From the NCBI GenBank assembly GCA_027493615.1, contig JAOSKK010000023.1, forward strand, positions 186,001-250,000: 64,000 bases of DNA, given 5' to 3'. Below, piece after piece: positions 51,117 to 61,097 of the stretch. The stretch comes from Verrucomicrobiota bacterium. Lineage in GTDB: Bacteria > Verrucomicrobiota > Verrucomicrobiia > Limisphaerales > J093. Under the pieces are notes generated by a model. It did no database searches, was not told the origin of the DNA, and saw only the letters and a list, made by a program, of their open reading frames with translations. Each line of letters starts with the position of its first letter. Position 1 is the stretch's first letter. A program made the translations under genes and the position numbers.

Positions 51117-51175
51117 GCCGGCATGGAACGGTCCTTCTTCCCCAAAGTAAAGCCGACGATGCCAGTCGGCTCCCT

Positions 51176-51742
51176 TCAACGGCTGCCCGGTTTCACCGCC
51201 GGCAGGGCGGCGAGGTCGGCCGGCAGTTGGTCCGGGGCGAAGGTCTCGACCTCGAGGCGGATGAGGCTGCACAGCGGCACGCCGAAATCGACCGTGCCGT
51301 CCGAGCGGTCCACCAGCACCGCGACGCCCACCACGACTCCCGCGCAGCCGCGCACAATCGCCACCGTCTCGGCGACGCGACCGCCCTGGGTGATGACGTC
51401 CTCGACGACCAGCAGCCGTTCGCCCGGCGCGATCTTGAACCCGCGCCGCAACGTCAGCCGGCCCTCCTCCTTCTCCGCGAAGAGGAAACGGCAGCCGAGC
51501 TGCCGTGCCACTTCCTGGCCGATCACCAGTCCCCCCATCGCGGGGGCGATCACGGTGGCCGGCACCAGGTGGCGCACCCGTTCGGCCAGCGCGGCGCCGA
51601 AGCGCTCGACGATCGGCATCTGTTCGAGGGCCAGGGCGCACTGGAAAAACTGGCGGCTGTGCCGGCCGCTGCGCAGGATGAAGTGGCCCTGCAACAGGGC
51701 GCCGGTCTGGCGAAAAAGGTCAAGGGCTTCCGGGTTCGTCAT
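51176..51742 (-). CDS. pyrE: Orotate phosphoribosyltransferase
   Basis: Cytosolic enzyme that joins orotate to PRPP to form orotidine 5'-phosphate in pyrimidine synthesis. It has 188 residues and an intact frame. The PRPP-binding motif is LLVVEDVITQGG, orotate-side motifs include HFILRSGRHS and VIAPAMGGLVIGQEVA. The start at 51742 (MTNPEALDLF) is preferred over one six codons upstream. Confidence 0.93.
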   Translation of the reverse strand: MTNPEALDLFRQTGALLQGHFILRSGRHSRQFFQCALALEQMPIVERFGAALAERVRHLVPATVIAPAMGGLVIGQEVARQLGCRFLFAEKEEGRLTLRRGFKIAPGERLLVVEDVITQGGRVAETVAIVRGCAGVVVGVAVLVDRSDGTVDFGVPLCSLIRLEVETFAPDQLPADLAALPAVKPGSR

Positions 51743-51848
51743 GGCGGGGAGAGCTACCAACCGGCGGTGCGCCGTGCAAGCCCCTTGACGGGCCGGCCGC
51801 CTCCGTCCGAAGGAAAGGCTCGAAAGTGCGCCCTGGCCCGTCTACCCT

Positions 51849-52676
51849 GTGGCTGTGTTCAGTTTGACGGACCGCAATCTGTTCCTGCTGGCCGTCGTGC
51901 TCTACGGGGCGGCGACGGTGTACGCCGTATTCCTGTGGCGTCGCGGTTTCCGGCAGGACAACCGGGTGATCTACATCCTGTTGCTGGCCGGGGCGGGCCT
52001 GCACACGCTGGCGATGATCAAGCGGGGGTTCTCCTTCCAGCGTTGTCCGGTGACGAACCTGTTCGAGGCCACCCTGTTCGTGGCCTGGACGATCGTGGCC
52101 AGCTACCTGGTGATTGGCCTGGTCCGGCGGTTCCGGTTCCTGGGCGCCTTCGCCAGCCCCCTGCTCTTCTGTCTGGGCGTGTTTGCGCTGATGCCGGAGC
52201 TGGACAAGCACGGACCCGAGCCGGTCTTCCGCCCGCCCGCCTCGAGTCTGCACGCCTCCGTTGTCCTGCTCGCTTACGGTGCCTTTGGCCTGGCCGGGGT
52301 GGCGGGGCTGATGTTCCTGACGCAGGAACGCGACCTCAAGTTTCACAAGCTCCGCGCGGCGCTGGCCTTGTTGCCGTCGCTCCAGCGGCTGGAGGTGGTG
52401 ACGTGGCGGCTGCTGGTGGTGGGGTTCGCGTTGCTGACGCTCGGGTTGCTGCTGGGCGCCACGGGACTGAAGTACGCGCACGGGGTGTTTTTCAAGTCGG
52501 ATGCCAAGATCCTGTGGTCGGTGTTTGTCTGGCTGATGTACCTCGTGCTGTTGGTTGGCCGGGCGTGGTTCCGGCAGGGGGGACATCGCCTGGCCTGGGG
52601 CGCCATTGGCAGTTTCGCGTTCGTCATGCTGACCTTCTGGGGTTTCAATCTCCTGTCCGACGTGCACCATCCCTGA
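51849..52676 (+). CDS. CcsA/HemX-like cytochrome c assembly membrane protein
   Basis: Polytopic membrane protein of 275 residues with about eight hydrophobic segments. GFSFQRCPVTNLFEATLFVAW and the later KSDAKILWSVFVWLMYLVLL match CcsA/ResC-HemX members that handle haem in cytochrome c maturation or sit beside hemA as HemX. Placement 3 bp before hemA favours the HemX role, in which the protein tunes glutamyl-tRNA reductase level. The start is GTG at 51849 or at 51855. Intact frame. Confidence 0.85.
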   Translation: MAVFSLTDRNLFLLAVVLYGAATVYAVFLWRRGFRQDNRVIYILLLAGAGLHTLAMIKRGFSFQRCPVTNLFEATLFVAWTIVASYLVIGLVRRFRFLGAFASPLLFCLGVFALMPELDKHGPEPVFRPPASSLHASVVLLAYGAFGLAGVAGLMFLTQERDLKFHKLRAALALLPSLQRLEVVTWRLLVVGFALLTLGLLLGATGLKYAHGVFFKSDAKILWSVFVWLMYLVLLVGRAWFRQGGHRLAWGAIGSFAFVMLTFWGFNLLSDVHHP

Positions 52677-52679
52677 GCC

Positions 52680-53736
52680 ATGCCGGTTGTCGTCGTCGGC
52701 GTCAGTCACCGCACTGCCCCGGTGGAAATCCGGGAGCGCCTGGCCTTTCCGGAAGCCGCCATCCCCGCGGCGCTCGAGCAACTGCGTCGCCGGCAACTGG
52801 CCGACGAAGCCGTCATTGTCTCCACGTGCAACCGCGTGGAGGTCTATGCCGCCACCGAGCGTGAGCCGGCCGTGGTGGTTCCCGCCCTGCGCCAGTTTCT
52901 GCTCGAAACCCGCGCCTTTGCCGACCCGCTCGAGGACGAGCTGTATGCCCAGGGCGAACCGCAAAGCCTGGAACACCTGTTCCGGGTCGTCAGCGGCCTG
53001 GACTCGATGGTCCTCGGCGAGACGGAGATCCTCGGGCAGGTGAAGAAGGCCTATGAGCTCGCCCGCCAATGCCAGGCCACCGGACGCCACCTGAACAAGG
53101 CCTTTCAGCGCGCGTTCCAGGTGGCCAAACACATCCGCACCGAAACCCAGATCCAGCGCGGGAGCGTCTCGGTGGCTTCCGTGGCCGTGGACCTGGCGGA
53201 GCGGATCTTCGAGACTCTCGCGCGCTGCCGCGTGCTGGTGATCGGCGCGGGCGACACGGGCGAGAAGGCGGCCAAGGCGCTCCGTTCGCGCGGCGCCCGC
53301 GAGTTGCTGGTCACCAACCGGTCCGGCGAACGGGCGGTGGCCCTCGCCGCCGAGCTCGAGGGGCGCGCTGTGCCGTTCGCGGATTGGCCGGCGGAGTTCG
53401 CGTCCATTGACATCATCGTCAGCAGCACGGCCGCGCCGGGCTACGTGATCGACCGGGCTCAACTCGAGTCCTGGTTGCCGACCCGCCAGGGTCAACCCCT
53501 CCTGCTCGTGGACATCGCCGTGCCCCCGCGACATTGACCCGGCCGTGAACGTGCTCGAGGGCGTGTTCCTCTACGACATCGACGACCTCCAGGCCATCGC
53601 CAACGACGCGCTCCGCCAGCGCCAGGAGGAAATCGCCCGCTGCGAAACCATCATCCGCGAACGCGTCCGCGGTCTCCTGACGGCCCCGACCGCCCCCGCT
53701 GCGCCGCTCGGTGCCCCGCTCCGCCATGCCTGCTGA
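52680..53736 (+). CDS. hemA: Glutamyl-tRNA reductase (one frameshift)
   Basis: First committed enzyme of the C5 route to tetrapyrroles; it reduces Glu-tRNA to glutamate-1-semialdehyde. GVSHRTAPVEIRERLAF and the catalytic Cys in IVSTCNRVEVYA are present, then GLDSMVLGETEILGQVKKAY, and the NADPH domain VLVIGAGDTGEKAAKAL. One C is extra in C5 at 53523-53527; the repair gives DIAVPRDIDPAVNVLEGVFL. The protein is about 351 residues, shorter than the usual 410-450, with most of the C-terminal dimerisation helix absent. It overlaps hemC by 11 bp. Confidence 0.94.
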
Positions 53737-54746
53737 TCGCCCTGTCGTGCTCGCCACCCGCGGCAGCCCGCTCGCCCTCGCCCAGGCCCACAGCGTCGCC
53801 GCGGCCTGCCGTCGCGCCTTCCCAACCTGGCGCTTCGAGCTGCTCATCGTGAAGACCACCGGCGACAAGCTCCAGCGCGCGTCGCTCGCCGCCCAGGGTC
53901 AGACCCTGCCGAAAGGCCTCTTTACCAAGGAACTCGAGATCGCCCTCGAAGCAGGTACCGCCGACCTCGCCGTCCACAGCCTCAAAGACCTCCCCCACCG
54001 ACCTGCCCTCAGGACTCGAACTCGGTGCTGTCCTCGAGCGGGCCGACCCCCGCGACGTCCTCCTCTGGCGCGATGCCGACCCCCGCCCCGGCGCGTCTCC
54101 CGCAGCGTCTGCCCCCGAGGACCCCCGCCCCCTGCCCGAGTTGGGCGACGCCGCCGTCCTCGCCACGAGCAGCACCCGCCGTCGCGAGCAGATCCTCGCC
54201 CTGCGGCCGGACGTCGCCGTGGTCGAAATCCGCGGCAATGTCCATACCCGGCTTCGCAAGCTGGCTGAACGGGTCGCCTGCGACGCCACCCCTGCTCGCC
54301 GCGGCCGGCCTGTCTCGCCTCGGTTTCTCGATCCAACCGGACGGCCAGCTCCTCGGACCGGGTTCCGACGTCCCCGGCGCAGCCTCCTCCCCACCGGTGC
54401 CGGAAGGCCTGCGGGCGCGGCCGTTGCCGGTCGAGGTCATGGTCCCCTGCGTCGGTCAGGCGGCCATCGGGCTCGAGCGGCGCTGCGGCGACAAGCGACT
54501 CGCGGAAGTCTGCGACCGGCTGAATCACCGGGCGACCTTCCAATGTGTGACGGCCGAGCGGACCTTTCTGCGCGCGCTGGGGGAGGTTGTCAGAGCCCGG
54601 TCGCCGCGTTGGCCGAGGTGATGGGTGAGGAGTTGGCGATGCGCGGGGTTTCGTTCCGCGACGGGCCGGTTCGCCGCGCCTCGGTGCGCGGGCCGATGGC
54701 CGACCCCGTGGCCCTGGGCGAGCGACTGGCCGCCCAGTTGCGGTGA
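53726..54746 (+). CDS. hemC: Porphobilinogen deaminase (three frameshifts)
   Basis: Polymerises four porphobilinogens into hydroxymethylbilane. VLATRGSPLALAQAHSVAAA opens the protein, LAVHSLKDLP follows, then LATSSTRRREQILALRPD and VVEIRGNVHTRLRKL. The dipyrromethane-binding Cys is in LGGGCQSPVAAL. Shifts: one C extra at 53992-53996, one C extra at 54289-54292, and one G missing at 54579-54583, the last splitting the cofactor motif. About 340 residues after repair. An essential gene in a haem-requiring cell (see cydAB), which argues strongly that the indels are not real. Confidence 0.92.
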
Positions 54747-54772
54747 ACCGCTCGCACGCTCCGCCGGCTCCC

Positions 54773-55348
54773 TCAACGGCGCTTGTGTCGGCGGGAGGTG
54801 TCTGGCAGGAGCCTGGTTGGGGGGCAAGGCCCGCCTGGCGGGATCCGCCCGGTGCGGGGGGCGGAGCAGGTTGGGCGACCATTCCAACGGCGGGGGCGAG
54901 GCGCAACAACCAGACGGCGGCGGCGAACAGCACGACGTTGCGCAGGAACGCGAAGCCCGGGCTCTCGAGGAAGTGGACCGTGCCGGTCGCGGCGTGAGGG
55001 AAGCCGAAGATGGCCAGGTCGAAACAGCCGCAGGCGATTTCGAGACCGCGACCGGCAGCCTGGGCGGTGGCCACCACGAACACACCGAACAGGCCGGCCA
55101 CGAACAGGAGAGTGGTCTGGGGCCAGGCATTGGCCAGGAGCATCAAGCCACACAGCAACTCGAGCCACGGCAGCACCACCGCAACGACCTTGAGGAACCC
55201 CGCCGGCAGCGGCAGATCGTAGGCGTAGAGGGAGCCGAGAAAGGCCGTCGGGTTCGCCAGCTTCGAGACCGCCGCCCACAGCAAGAGTCCCCCCAGTACA
55301 TAGCGGGCGGCGAGGGCAAGGAGGGGGCCGCGAGGACGGAGGGTTCAC
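54773..55348 (-). CDS. MauE/DoxX-like redox-associated membrane protein (frameshifted)
   Basis: Membrane protein of about 190 residues with four helices: YVLGGLLLWAAVSKLAN, VLPWLELLCGLMLLAN, LLFVAGLFGVFVVATAQAA and NVVLFAAAVWLLRLAP. The CGCF motif after helix 3 (LEIACGCFDLAIFG) fits MauE-like proteins thought to pass electrons to periplasmic thiol proteins. The GTG at 55348 overlaps the rhodanese stop (GTGA) and needs one base added at the run at 55322-55326. The C-terminal tail is uncertain: a shift in the G6 run at 54819-54824 would stop it at 54773. Convergent with hemC. Confidence 0.72.
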   Translation of the reverse strand: MNPPSSRPPPCPRRPLCTGGTLAVGGGLEAGEPDGLSRLPLRLRSAAAGGVPQGRCGGAAVARVAVWLDAPGQCLAPDHSPVRGRPVRCVRGGHRPGCRSRSRNRLRLFRPGHLRLPSRRDRHGPLPREPGLRVPAQRRAVRRRRLVVAPRPRRWNGRPTCSAPRTGRIPPGGPCPPTRLLPDTSRRHKRR

Positions 55349-56487
55349 GGCGACGGCTTGCCCGCGGTGCTGGCGGGCAAGGGGGCGAGTTCCTGATAGC
55401 CTTGCGGGGAGAAAGCGGACCGCGGGCACGCCCAGCTCCTGGGTGAGCCGCGAGGCGAGGTCCAGGGCGGTGAGTGAACCGGCGCGTTCGCCGTAGACCA
55501 CGATGATCTGATTGGTGCCGACGCGCTGCCCAAAGGCGGCCAGCTCCTGCGCGCTGGCATGTCGGGGAAGCGACAAGGCGCCGGCAAGGTGACCGGCGGC
55601 GTAATCGGCGGCCGGGCGGGCGTCCACAAGGACCGCCTGGCCTTGCTTGAGCCAGTCTGCAGCCTTGGTCCAGGAGATGGGCAAAGGGGTCCGTTCGGCG
55701 GTGCCGGAAGTCAGCGCGGGCGGTGAGTTCGAGGCCGTCGCGCTGCCGCCGGCGGCCAGGGCGGTCTCACGCTGGTACTCGACGTAGCCGCCGGTCATGT
55801 AGTCGACCTTGGCGAAGCCGTAATCTCTGGCCAGCTTCTGGGCGAGCCGGTAGGAAAGGGAACAACTGGTGCTCGAGCAATAGGCGACGACGTACTGGTT
55901 GGTGCCGTGCTGGGCGCGGAAGGCCTCGATCTGTCCGGGCGTGCTGTTCTCGGCCAGATGCACGGCGCCCGGGATGTGCCCGGCGTCATAGGCCGGCTTG
56001 ATGCGAACATCCACCAGCAGCGCGGTTCCTGCCTCCACCAGCGGCTTCACCTCGTTCCAGTGCACGGAGACCGGCGCACGAAAGGCCGGAGAAGGCGCAG
56101 AAGATGTACCGGGCGGTGAGGGTGACCTGGCGGGCGGCCGGCGCGCTCGGGACCAACGCAGGCGCTGAAGCGGTGGCCGTGCGGGGCGGTGGCAGAGGTG
56201 GGGGCGGGGGTGGGGAGAAGGCCGATGCGACGTGGCTGGTGGCGGGCGGAACGGTCGCTGTAAGAGCGGGCTCCGGCGCGGCGGACGCGGCAGACGCCGC
56301 GGGCGGGTTGGACGAACGCTGCAACCCGACTTCGTTCGACCTGCCGGGGGCGGTCCGCCCAGCGCACCCCGAGCGGATTGGAGGCGTTGAAGGCGAGACC
56401 CAGCAGGGAACTCAGGCCCAGCAACACGCCGGCCTGGCCGAGCCGCGTCGGCCACGGGCCCAGTCGTGTAGTCCAGCCGGCGCTCAT
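55345..56487 (-). CDS. Membrane-anchored tandem rhodanese-domain protein (about three frameshifts)
   Basis: About 380 residues. One N-terminal membrane segment (QAGVLLGLSSLLGLAFNASN) leads to a Pro/Ala-rich linker (SPPPPPPLPPPRTATASAPA) and two rhodanese domains. The first has LLVDVRIKPAYDAGHIPGAV and an active-site loop with Cys (YCSSTSCSLSYR). The second has VLVDARPAADYAAGHLAGAL, but its loop reads YGERAGSLTALD with no cysteine, so it is probably non-catalytic. Shifts are needed near 56330, near 56110-56125 and at 55406-55409; the last gives FLPQGYQELAPLPAS and the stop at 55345. Coupled to the MauE-like gene; a periplasmic sulfur or redox role is likely. Confidence 0.75.
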
Positions 56488-56553
56488 CGTGGGCAAGCGT
56501 GGCCAAGCGCGCCAGGCCACGGAGCCATGCACCCTTGGCCGAGGATGGCGAGC

Positions 56554-57254
56554 TCAGTCGATCCAGCCGTACTTGGCCGGGCCCAGTTTCTGAATCTCGG
56601 GGACATTCTTCGCGGTGCCATTGAACCACACGTAGACGCGTTGCGGAGGCAGGGCCAGCTCACTGGCAATCTCGCGGACGGTCACGCCCGATTTTCCGGC
56701 GGCTTGGACCAACTGGACGATCGAGTCCTTCAGTTGGCCCGGCTTGGCGGCCCGTGCGCGAGGTGCACTGGACTCGGCTGGTTTCCCGGCGGAATGGATG
56801 GGGCGGGGGTTGGGCGGGTGTGACGGTGGGGGCAGGTGGGGGGCAGCCTGGGGCGGGGGCGGCACCCATCCAGGCATAGTGGGCTTCCCCGATCTTCCGG
56901 AGTTCCCTGACATGCTTGCCGGTGGCGTAGAACCAGTTGAAGACACGGTTCTGGCTGAGCCCCAGTCTGGCGGCGAGCTCCTTGACGGTGACACCGGCAT
57001 TGCCGGCCTGCTGGGCCAGACGAAGGATGGCGGCGGTCAACGCCCCGCGTTTCGCGCGGCGACGCGTCGCGGGCCGGGCAGGAAGCGGGCGGGGCGCCGC
57101 GTGCCGGGCGGGGTGGGGGTCGGCGCAACGAACCTGGTTCAAAGGCGGCGAGCTGCCGGTCGAGGCCCGCAACCTGGGCCTCGAGCTTCTCCCGCGCCTC
57201 GAGGAGGTGGGCCAGGCGTATCAGGTCAGCGGACCTCATTTGCGATAGATTCAT
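56554..57254 (-). CDS. Coiled-coil protein with two HTH-like repeats, putative DNA-binding (two frameshifts)
   Basis: About 233 residues. An N-terminal helix (MRSADLIRLAHLLEAREKLE) is followed by a Pro/Arg-rich linker, then two homologous modules of about 60 residues. Each has a basic lead (RRAKRGALTAAILRLAQQAG; AKPGQLKDSIVQLVQAAGKS), a helix-turn-helix (VTVKELAARLGLSQNRVFNW; VTVREIASELALPPQRVYVW) and a Lys-rich end (ELRKIGEAHYAWM; EIQKLGPAKYGWID). Shifts lie in C-runs near 57109-57115 and 56857-56861. I recall single-module relatives in Verrucomicrobiota; an H-NS- or histone-like nucleoid role is only an inference. Confidence 0.65.
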
Positions 57255-57460
57255 CGTCGGCAGAGTACTCGCCCGGAGAAGAGAGAGCAAGGCGGAGTTG
57301 GCGTTGGAACGAGGTTCGGAAATTCGGTTGACGCTCGGAGTGCCGCGGCGAAACATCGCGGCGCAATCCAAAAGGCATGAATCGGCCGAGACCTATCCAC
57401 CGGAAACCCCGGAGCGTGCGGCGGGGAGGGCCCCTGCACGGGAGAGGCTGGCACAACCCC

Positions 57461-57466
57461 GAGGAG
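57461..57466 (+). promoter_or_regulatory. Ribosome binding site of the multidomain surface protein
   Basis: GAGGAG lies 5 nt before the ATG at 57472 and decides that start over the upstream in-frame codons. An ATG at 57467 opens a three-codon frame (ATGTTATGA) that overlaps the true start codon; this may be chance. No repeat element is in the 217-bp gap 57255-57471. Confidence 0.7.
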
Positions 57467-57471
57467 ATGTT

Positions 57472-60400
57472 ATGAATCGCAAGTGGCTACCGAACCGATG
57501 GCTCACAGGCATGCTGGTCCTGCTCTGGTGTGTCGGGATGGGGTCGGCCAGCGCGCGGGTGCTGGACGATTTCAATGACAACACCAAGACCGGCTGGACC
57601 GACTTCACCTTCGTGCCGGGCTTTGGGCTGCCGACCGAGAGCGGGGGGCAGTTCCGGTTCGACCTCCCGCCAGCCGGGCAGGACATCTTCACGGCCAGTC
57701 AGAAGACGACGGAGACCTTCGAACTGAAGGAGGGGCGGACGCTCGAGTTCCGGGTGGACTTGGTGGACGGGAGCGGGGCCGATGCGTTTGCCGTGCTGGC
57801 GTTCATTCCCAACACGGGCGGGAACACGCCCGGAACGCTGGCCGGCTACGGCCTGGCGAAGGACCCGGACGATGTGCTGATCACCAAAGGGGTGCAAAAG
57901 TACTTCGTCGCCGACGACGGACCGACGGCGGAGCTCAAGCACCAGAATGTGACGCTCTCACTGACGCTAACCGTGAAGCAGGGCAATGTGATCATCACGG
58001 GCCGGGTGCTGGACAAAGATGCGAACGACGCGGTCCTGTGGGAGCGGACGGTGGTGGACACGCCGCAGGCGGACATTCTCGAGGACGGCACGGACAGCCC
58101 GGCGGCGCCGTATATCACCACGGGGTATTTCACGCTGTACTGCTACCAGCAGTTCAACGCCGCCATTTCCGAATACTGGGTGGCCTATGACAACGCCGAG
58201 GTCTTCGTCATGGACGAGCTTGTGCTGGATGATTTCAACGACAACACCAAGACCGGGTGGACCGATTTCACGTTCGTGCCGGGCTTTGGGCTGCCGACGG
58301 AGAGCGGCGGCCAGTTCCGGTTCGACCTCCCGCCGGCCGGCCAGGACATCTTCACCGCCAGCCAGAAGACCACCCAGCAGTTCGAACTCAAGGAGGGGGA
58401 GCGCCACGAGTTCCGGGTGGACCTGGTGGACGGGAGCGGCGCCGATGCGTTTGCCGTGCTGGCGTTCATCCCCAACACGGGCGGGAACACGCCCGGAACG
58501 CTGGCCGGTTATGGCCTGGCGAAGGACCCGGACGATGTCCTCATCACCAAAGGGGTGCAGAAGTACTTCGTCGCCGACGACGGACCGACGGCGGAGCTCA
58601 AGCACCAGAATGTGACGCTGTCGCTGACGCTGACGGTGAGGCAGGGCAATGTGAACATCACGGGACGGGTCCTGGACAAGGACGCGAACAACGCGGTGTT
58701 GTGGGAACGGACGGTGGTGGACACACCGCAGGCGGACATTCTCGAGGACGGTACGGACAGCCCGGCGGCGCCGTACATCACGACAGGATATTTCACGCTG
58801 TACTGCTACCAGCAGTTCAACGCCGCCATCTCCGAGTACTGGGTGGTTTATGACAACGCAATGGTCCTGGCCCCACCCGCGGCCGAGAACGTGGCGCCGA
58901 TCCTGACCGACGTGCAACCGGCGGACTACGCGGCCTTCCTGCCCGTGTCGACCCAGATCTCCTTTCAAGTCAGGGATGACAAGGACCTGGTGAACGAGAA
59001 GATTCAGGTGGTGCTCAACGGCGAGTCCTTCACGACGGCGAACGGACTGACGGTGACCGGCACCGGGACCACGCGCACGGTCCGGCTGGGCGGACTCAGG
59101 GCGAACGTGAACTACACCGCCGTGCTGAGCGCCGAGGATGCGGAGGGTTTGGTCACCAGCCGCACGCTGTATTTCGACACCTTCGCCAGCAGCAGCTTCG
59201 TGGTCGAGGTCGAGGACTACAACTTCGACGGCGGCGGCTACTTCAACCAGCCGGTCCGGACCGCCGAGGGCTGGGGGCAGGCAGACAATTCCTATGTGGA
59301 CCGCGTCGGCATCGAGGGCACGGATTTCCATGACACCCGGACGGCACCCAACAATACCGACACGAAGTACCGGACCTTCGATCCCGTCCGCATGGGGTAC
59401 ACGCGGGATCAGAAACGTCCCCAGTTCAACGCGGACAACTACGTCTTTGACTACGACGTGGGCGACATCGCCGCGGGCGAATGGCTGCAATACACGCGGC
59501 AGTTCACCGCCGGGAACTACGAGGTGTATCTGCGCCAGGCCCTGGCCAACATGCTCAGCGGCGAGAGCGTGCTCGAGCGGGTGACCGGTGACCCGGCAAT
59601 GCCCGAGGCGCCGGCGCAGGCGCTGGGCTCGTTCCTCGGCGAACGCACCGGGTTCCAATACCGCAACTTCACCCTCACGGACGGCACCGGACAGAACAAG
59701 GTGGTGCTGCGCCTCGACGGGCTGACCACGCTTCGGTTGCGGCAAGTGACACCCGATCCCGGCGATGGCAGCCGTTTGCAGAACTACCTGATCTTCATCC
59801 CGGTAGCAGACCCCGGCAAACAGCGGGCGACGGTCAGCGCGGTGTCGCCCGCCAACGGGGCGGAGGATGCACGGCGTGGCGCCCCAGGTGACAGCCGCGA
59901 TTCAAAACCGGGACACGATCGTGCAGGTCGCGACCGTGGCGCTGGCCGTGAACGGCACGGCGGTGGGCGCGACCGTGACGCCGACCGCGGAGGGCGCGAC
60001 GGTGGCATGGGCGCTGAGTCCCCTGCCCCCGAGCGGTTCGACCGTGACATGCCGGCTCACGTTCCGGGACAGCGAAGAGGTCGAACTGGCCACCGACTGG
60101 AGTTTCAAGCTGGTCTACACCGCCCTGGATCCGGCCAACCGCCGGTCGGGTCCGGGTCAGGACCGCGGGTTTTCCGTCCGGGTCGTGCAAGCACCGCCCG
60201 GCTCCAACCTGGCGAATAGCCTGGATCGAGCGGAGGCCCAACTGGCGCCCAACTCGACGATTCCGAAGGAAATGGAGAAGGAGGCCGTCGCTGACGTGAT
60301 CAACCAGACCCAGTCCGAGGGGGCGGGGGCGGGTTTCTTCCAGGCGCCCGAGTATCCGGAAACGGTGGTGCCGGGATTGGAGGAGGGCCTGTCTGGTACG

Positions 60401-60943
60401 GATGACTTCGCCGTCGAGATCGGTGCCTGGCTCGAACTGGCAGCCGGGTCGTATCGGTTCGGGGTGGTCAGCGATGACGGCTACAAGGTGACCTCGGGGA
60501 CGCATCCGAAGGACACGGGCGGCACCGTGGTGGGCTTCCACAACGGCGGGCCGGCGAACGAGACGTTTGACTTCATCGTGTTGCAGGGAGGGTTCTACCC
60601 CTTCCGCATGGTGTGGTACGAGCGGGGGGGAGTGCTCACGCCGAGTGGTTTGCGGTCAACCTGACCACCGGGCAACGGGTGTTGATCAACGACCCGGCGG
60701 GTGGCGGACGCGGTCAAGGCCTATCGCCAGGTGGCGGCGGAACCGGAAGTGAAGCTCGAGTTCACGACCCGCCTGGGTGAGGTCTTCGCCGAGGATACCG
60801 GAGCGGTCGTGAACGCGGCCGCGAAAACCATCACGACCTCGGTGACCGGGGACACACGGTTCTACCGGCTGCGGGGCGGACAGGCCTACACGCTGAAGCG
60901 GCCTCAGATCCAGGGCGCGAACCTCGTGCTCACCTACGAATAG
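57472..60943 (+). CDS. Large multidomain exported surface protein with duplicated domain, PA14-like and CBM-like regions (three frameshifts)
   Basis: About 1157 residues. The signal peptide is in NRWLTGMLVLLWCVGMGSAS. Two near-identical units of 221 residues follow, each beginning VLDDFNDNTKTGWTDFTFVP. Next come an Ig-like domain (NVAPILTDVQPADYAAFLPV), a CBM-like sandwich (SFVVEVEDYNFDGGGYFNQP), another Ig-like segment (VSPANGA onward) and a PA14-like domain (GAWLELAAGSYRFGVVSDDG). The end, DTRFYRLRGGQAYTLKR, is like the FYRL tails common in this group. Shifts are needed near 59868-59875, at the G run near 60626-60632 and near 60699-60705. Probably glycan binding; no enzyme domain identified. 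Confidence 0.75.
57559..58860 (+). repeat. Intragenic direct duplication, 663-nt period
   Basis: Unit 1 (57559-58221) and unit 2 (58222 to about 58860) encode almost the same 221-residue domain, with few amino-acid differences (for example TETFELKEGRTLE versus TQQFELKEGERHE) and scattered silent changes. It is a recent in-frame tandem duplication or one kept similar by gene conversion. Confidence 0.9.
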
Positions 60944-60951
60944 GCCCCTAC

Positions 60952-61072
60952 GCGGCGGGCTGCCCGCCGCAGTCCCGGCGCGCGCCGGGTGCGCCAGCCA
61001 AGGGCACCCGGCGTCGCCTGCAGGGACGGCCATGGCCGTCGGCCACGTTTTTTCGGGCCGTCGCCATTTTTT
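60952..61072 (+). terminator. Hairpins and T-tracts after the surface protein gene
   Basis: GCGGCGGGCTGCCCGCCGC (60952-60970) forms a hairpin directly after the stop codon. GACGGCCATGGCCGTC (61024-61039) is a second palindrome, followed by T6 tracts at 61048-61053 and 61067-61072. Together they make a plausible terminator zone in the 154-bp gap before the M24-like gene. Confidence 0.45.
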
Positions 61073-61097
61073 CGTTTTCATCGGCCGAGAACCTCGC

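Noticed and set aside
53726..54746. hemC read as a decayed pseudogene
   Set aside because: All three breaks are one-base changes in C or G runs, and active-site residues including the cofactor cysteine are intact. Haem is needed for the cytochrome bd encoded in the same window.
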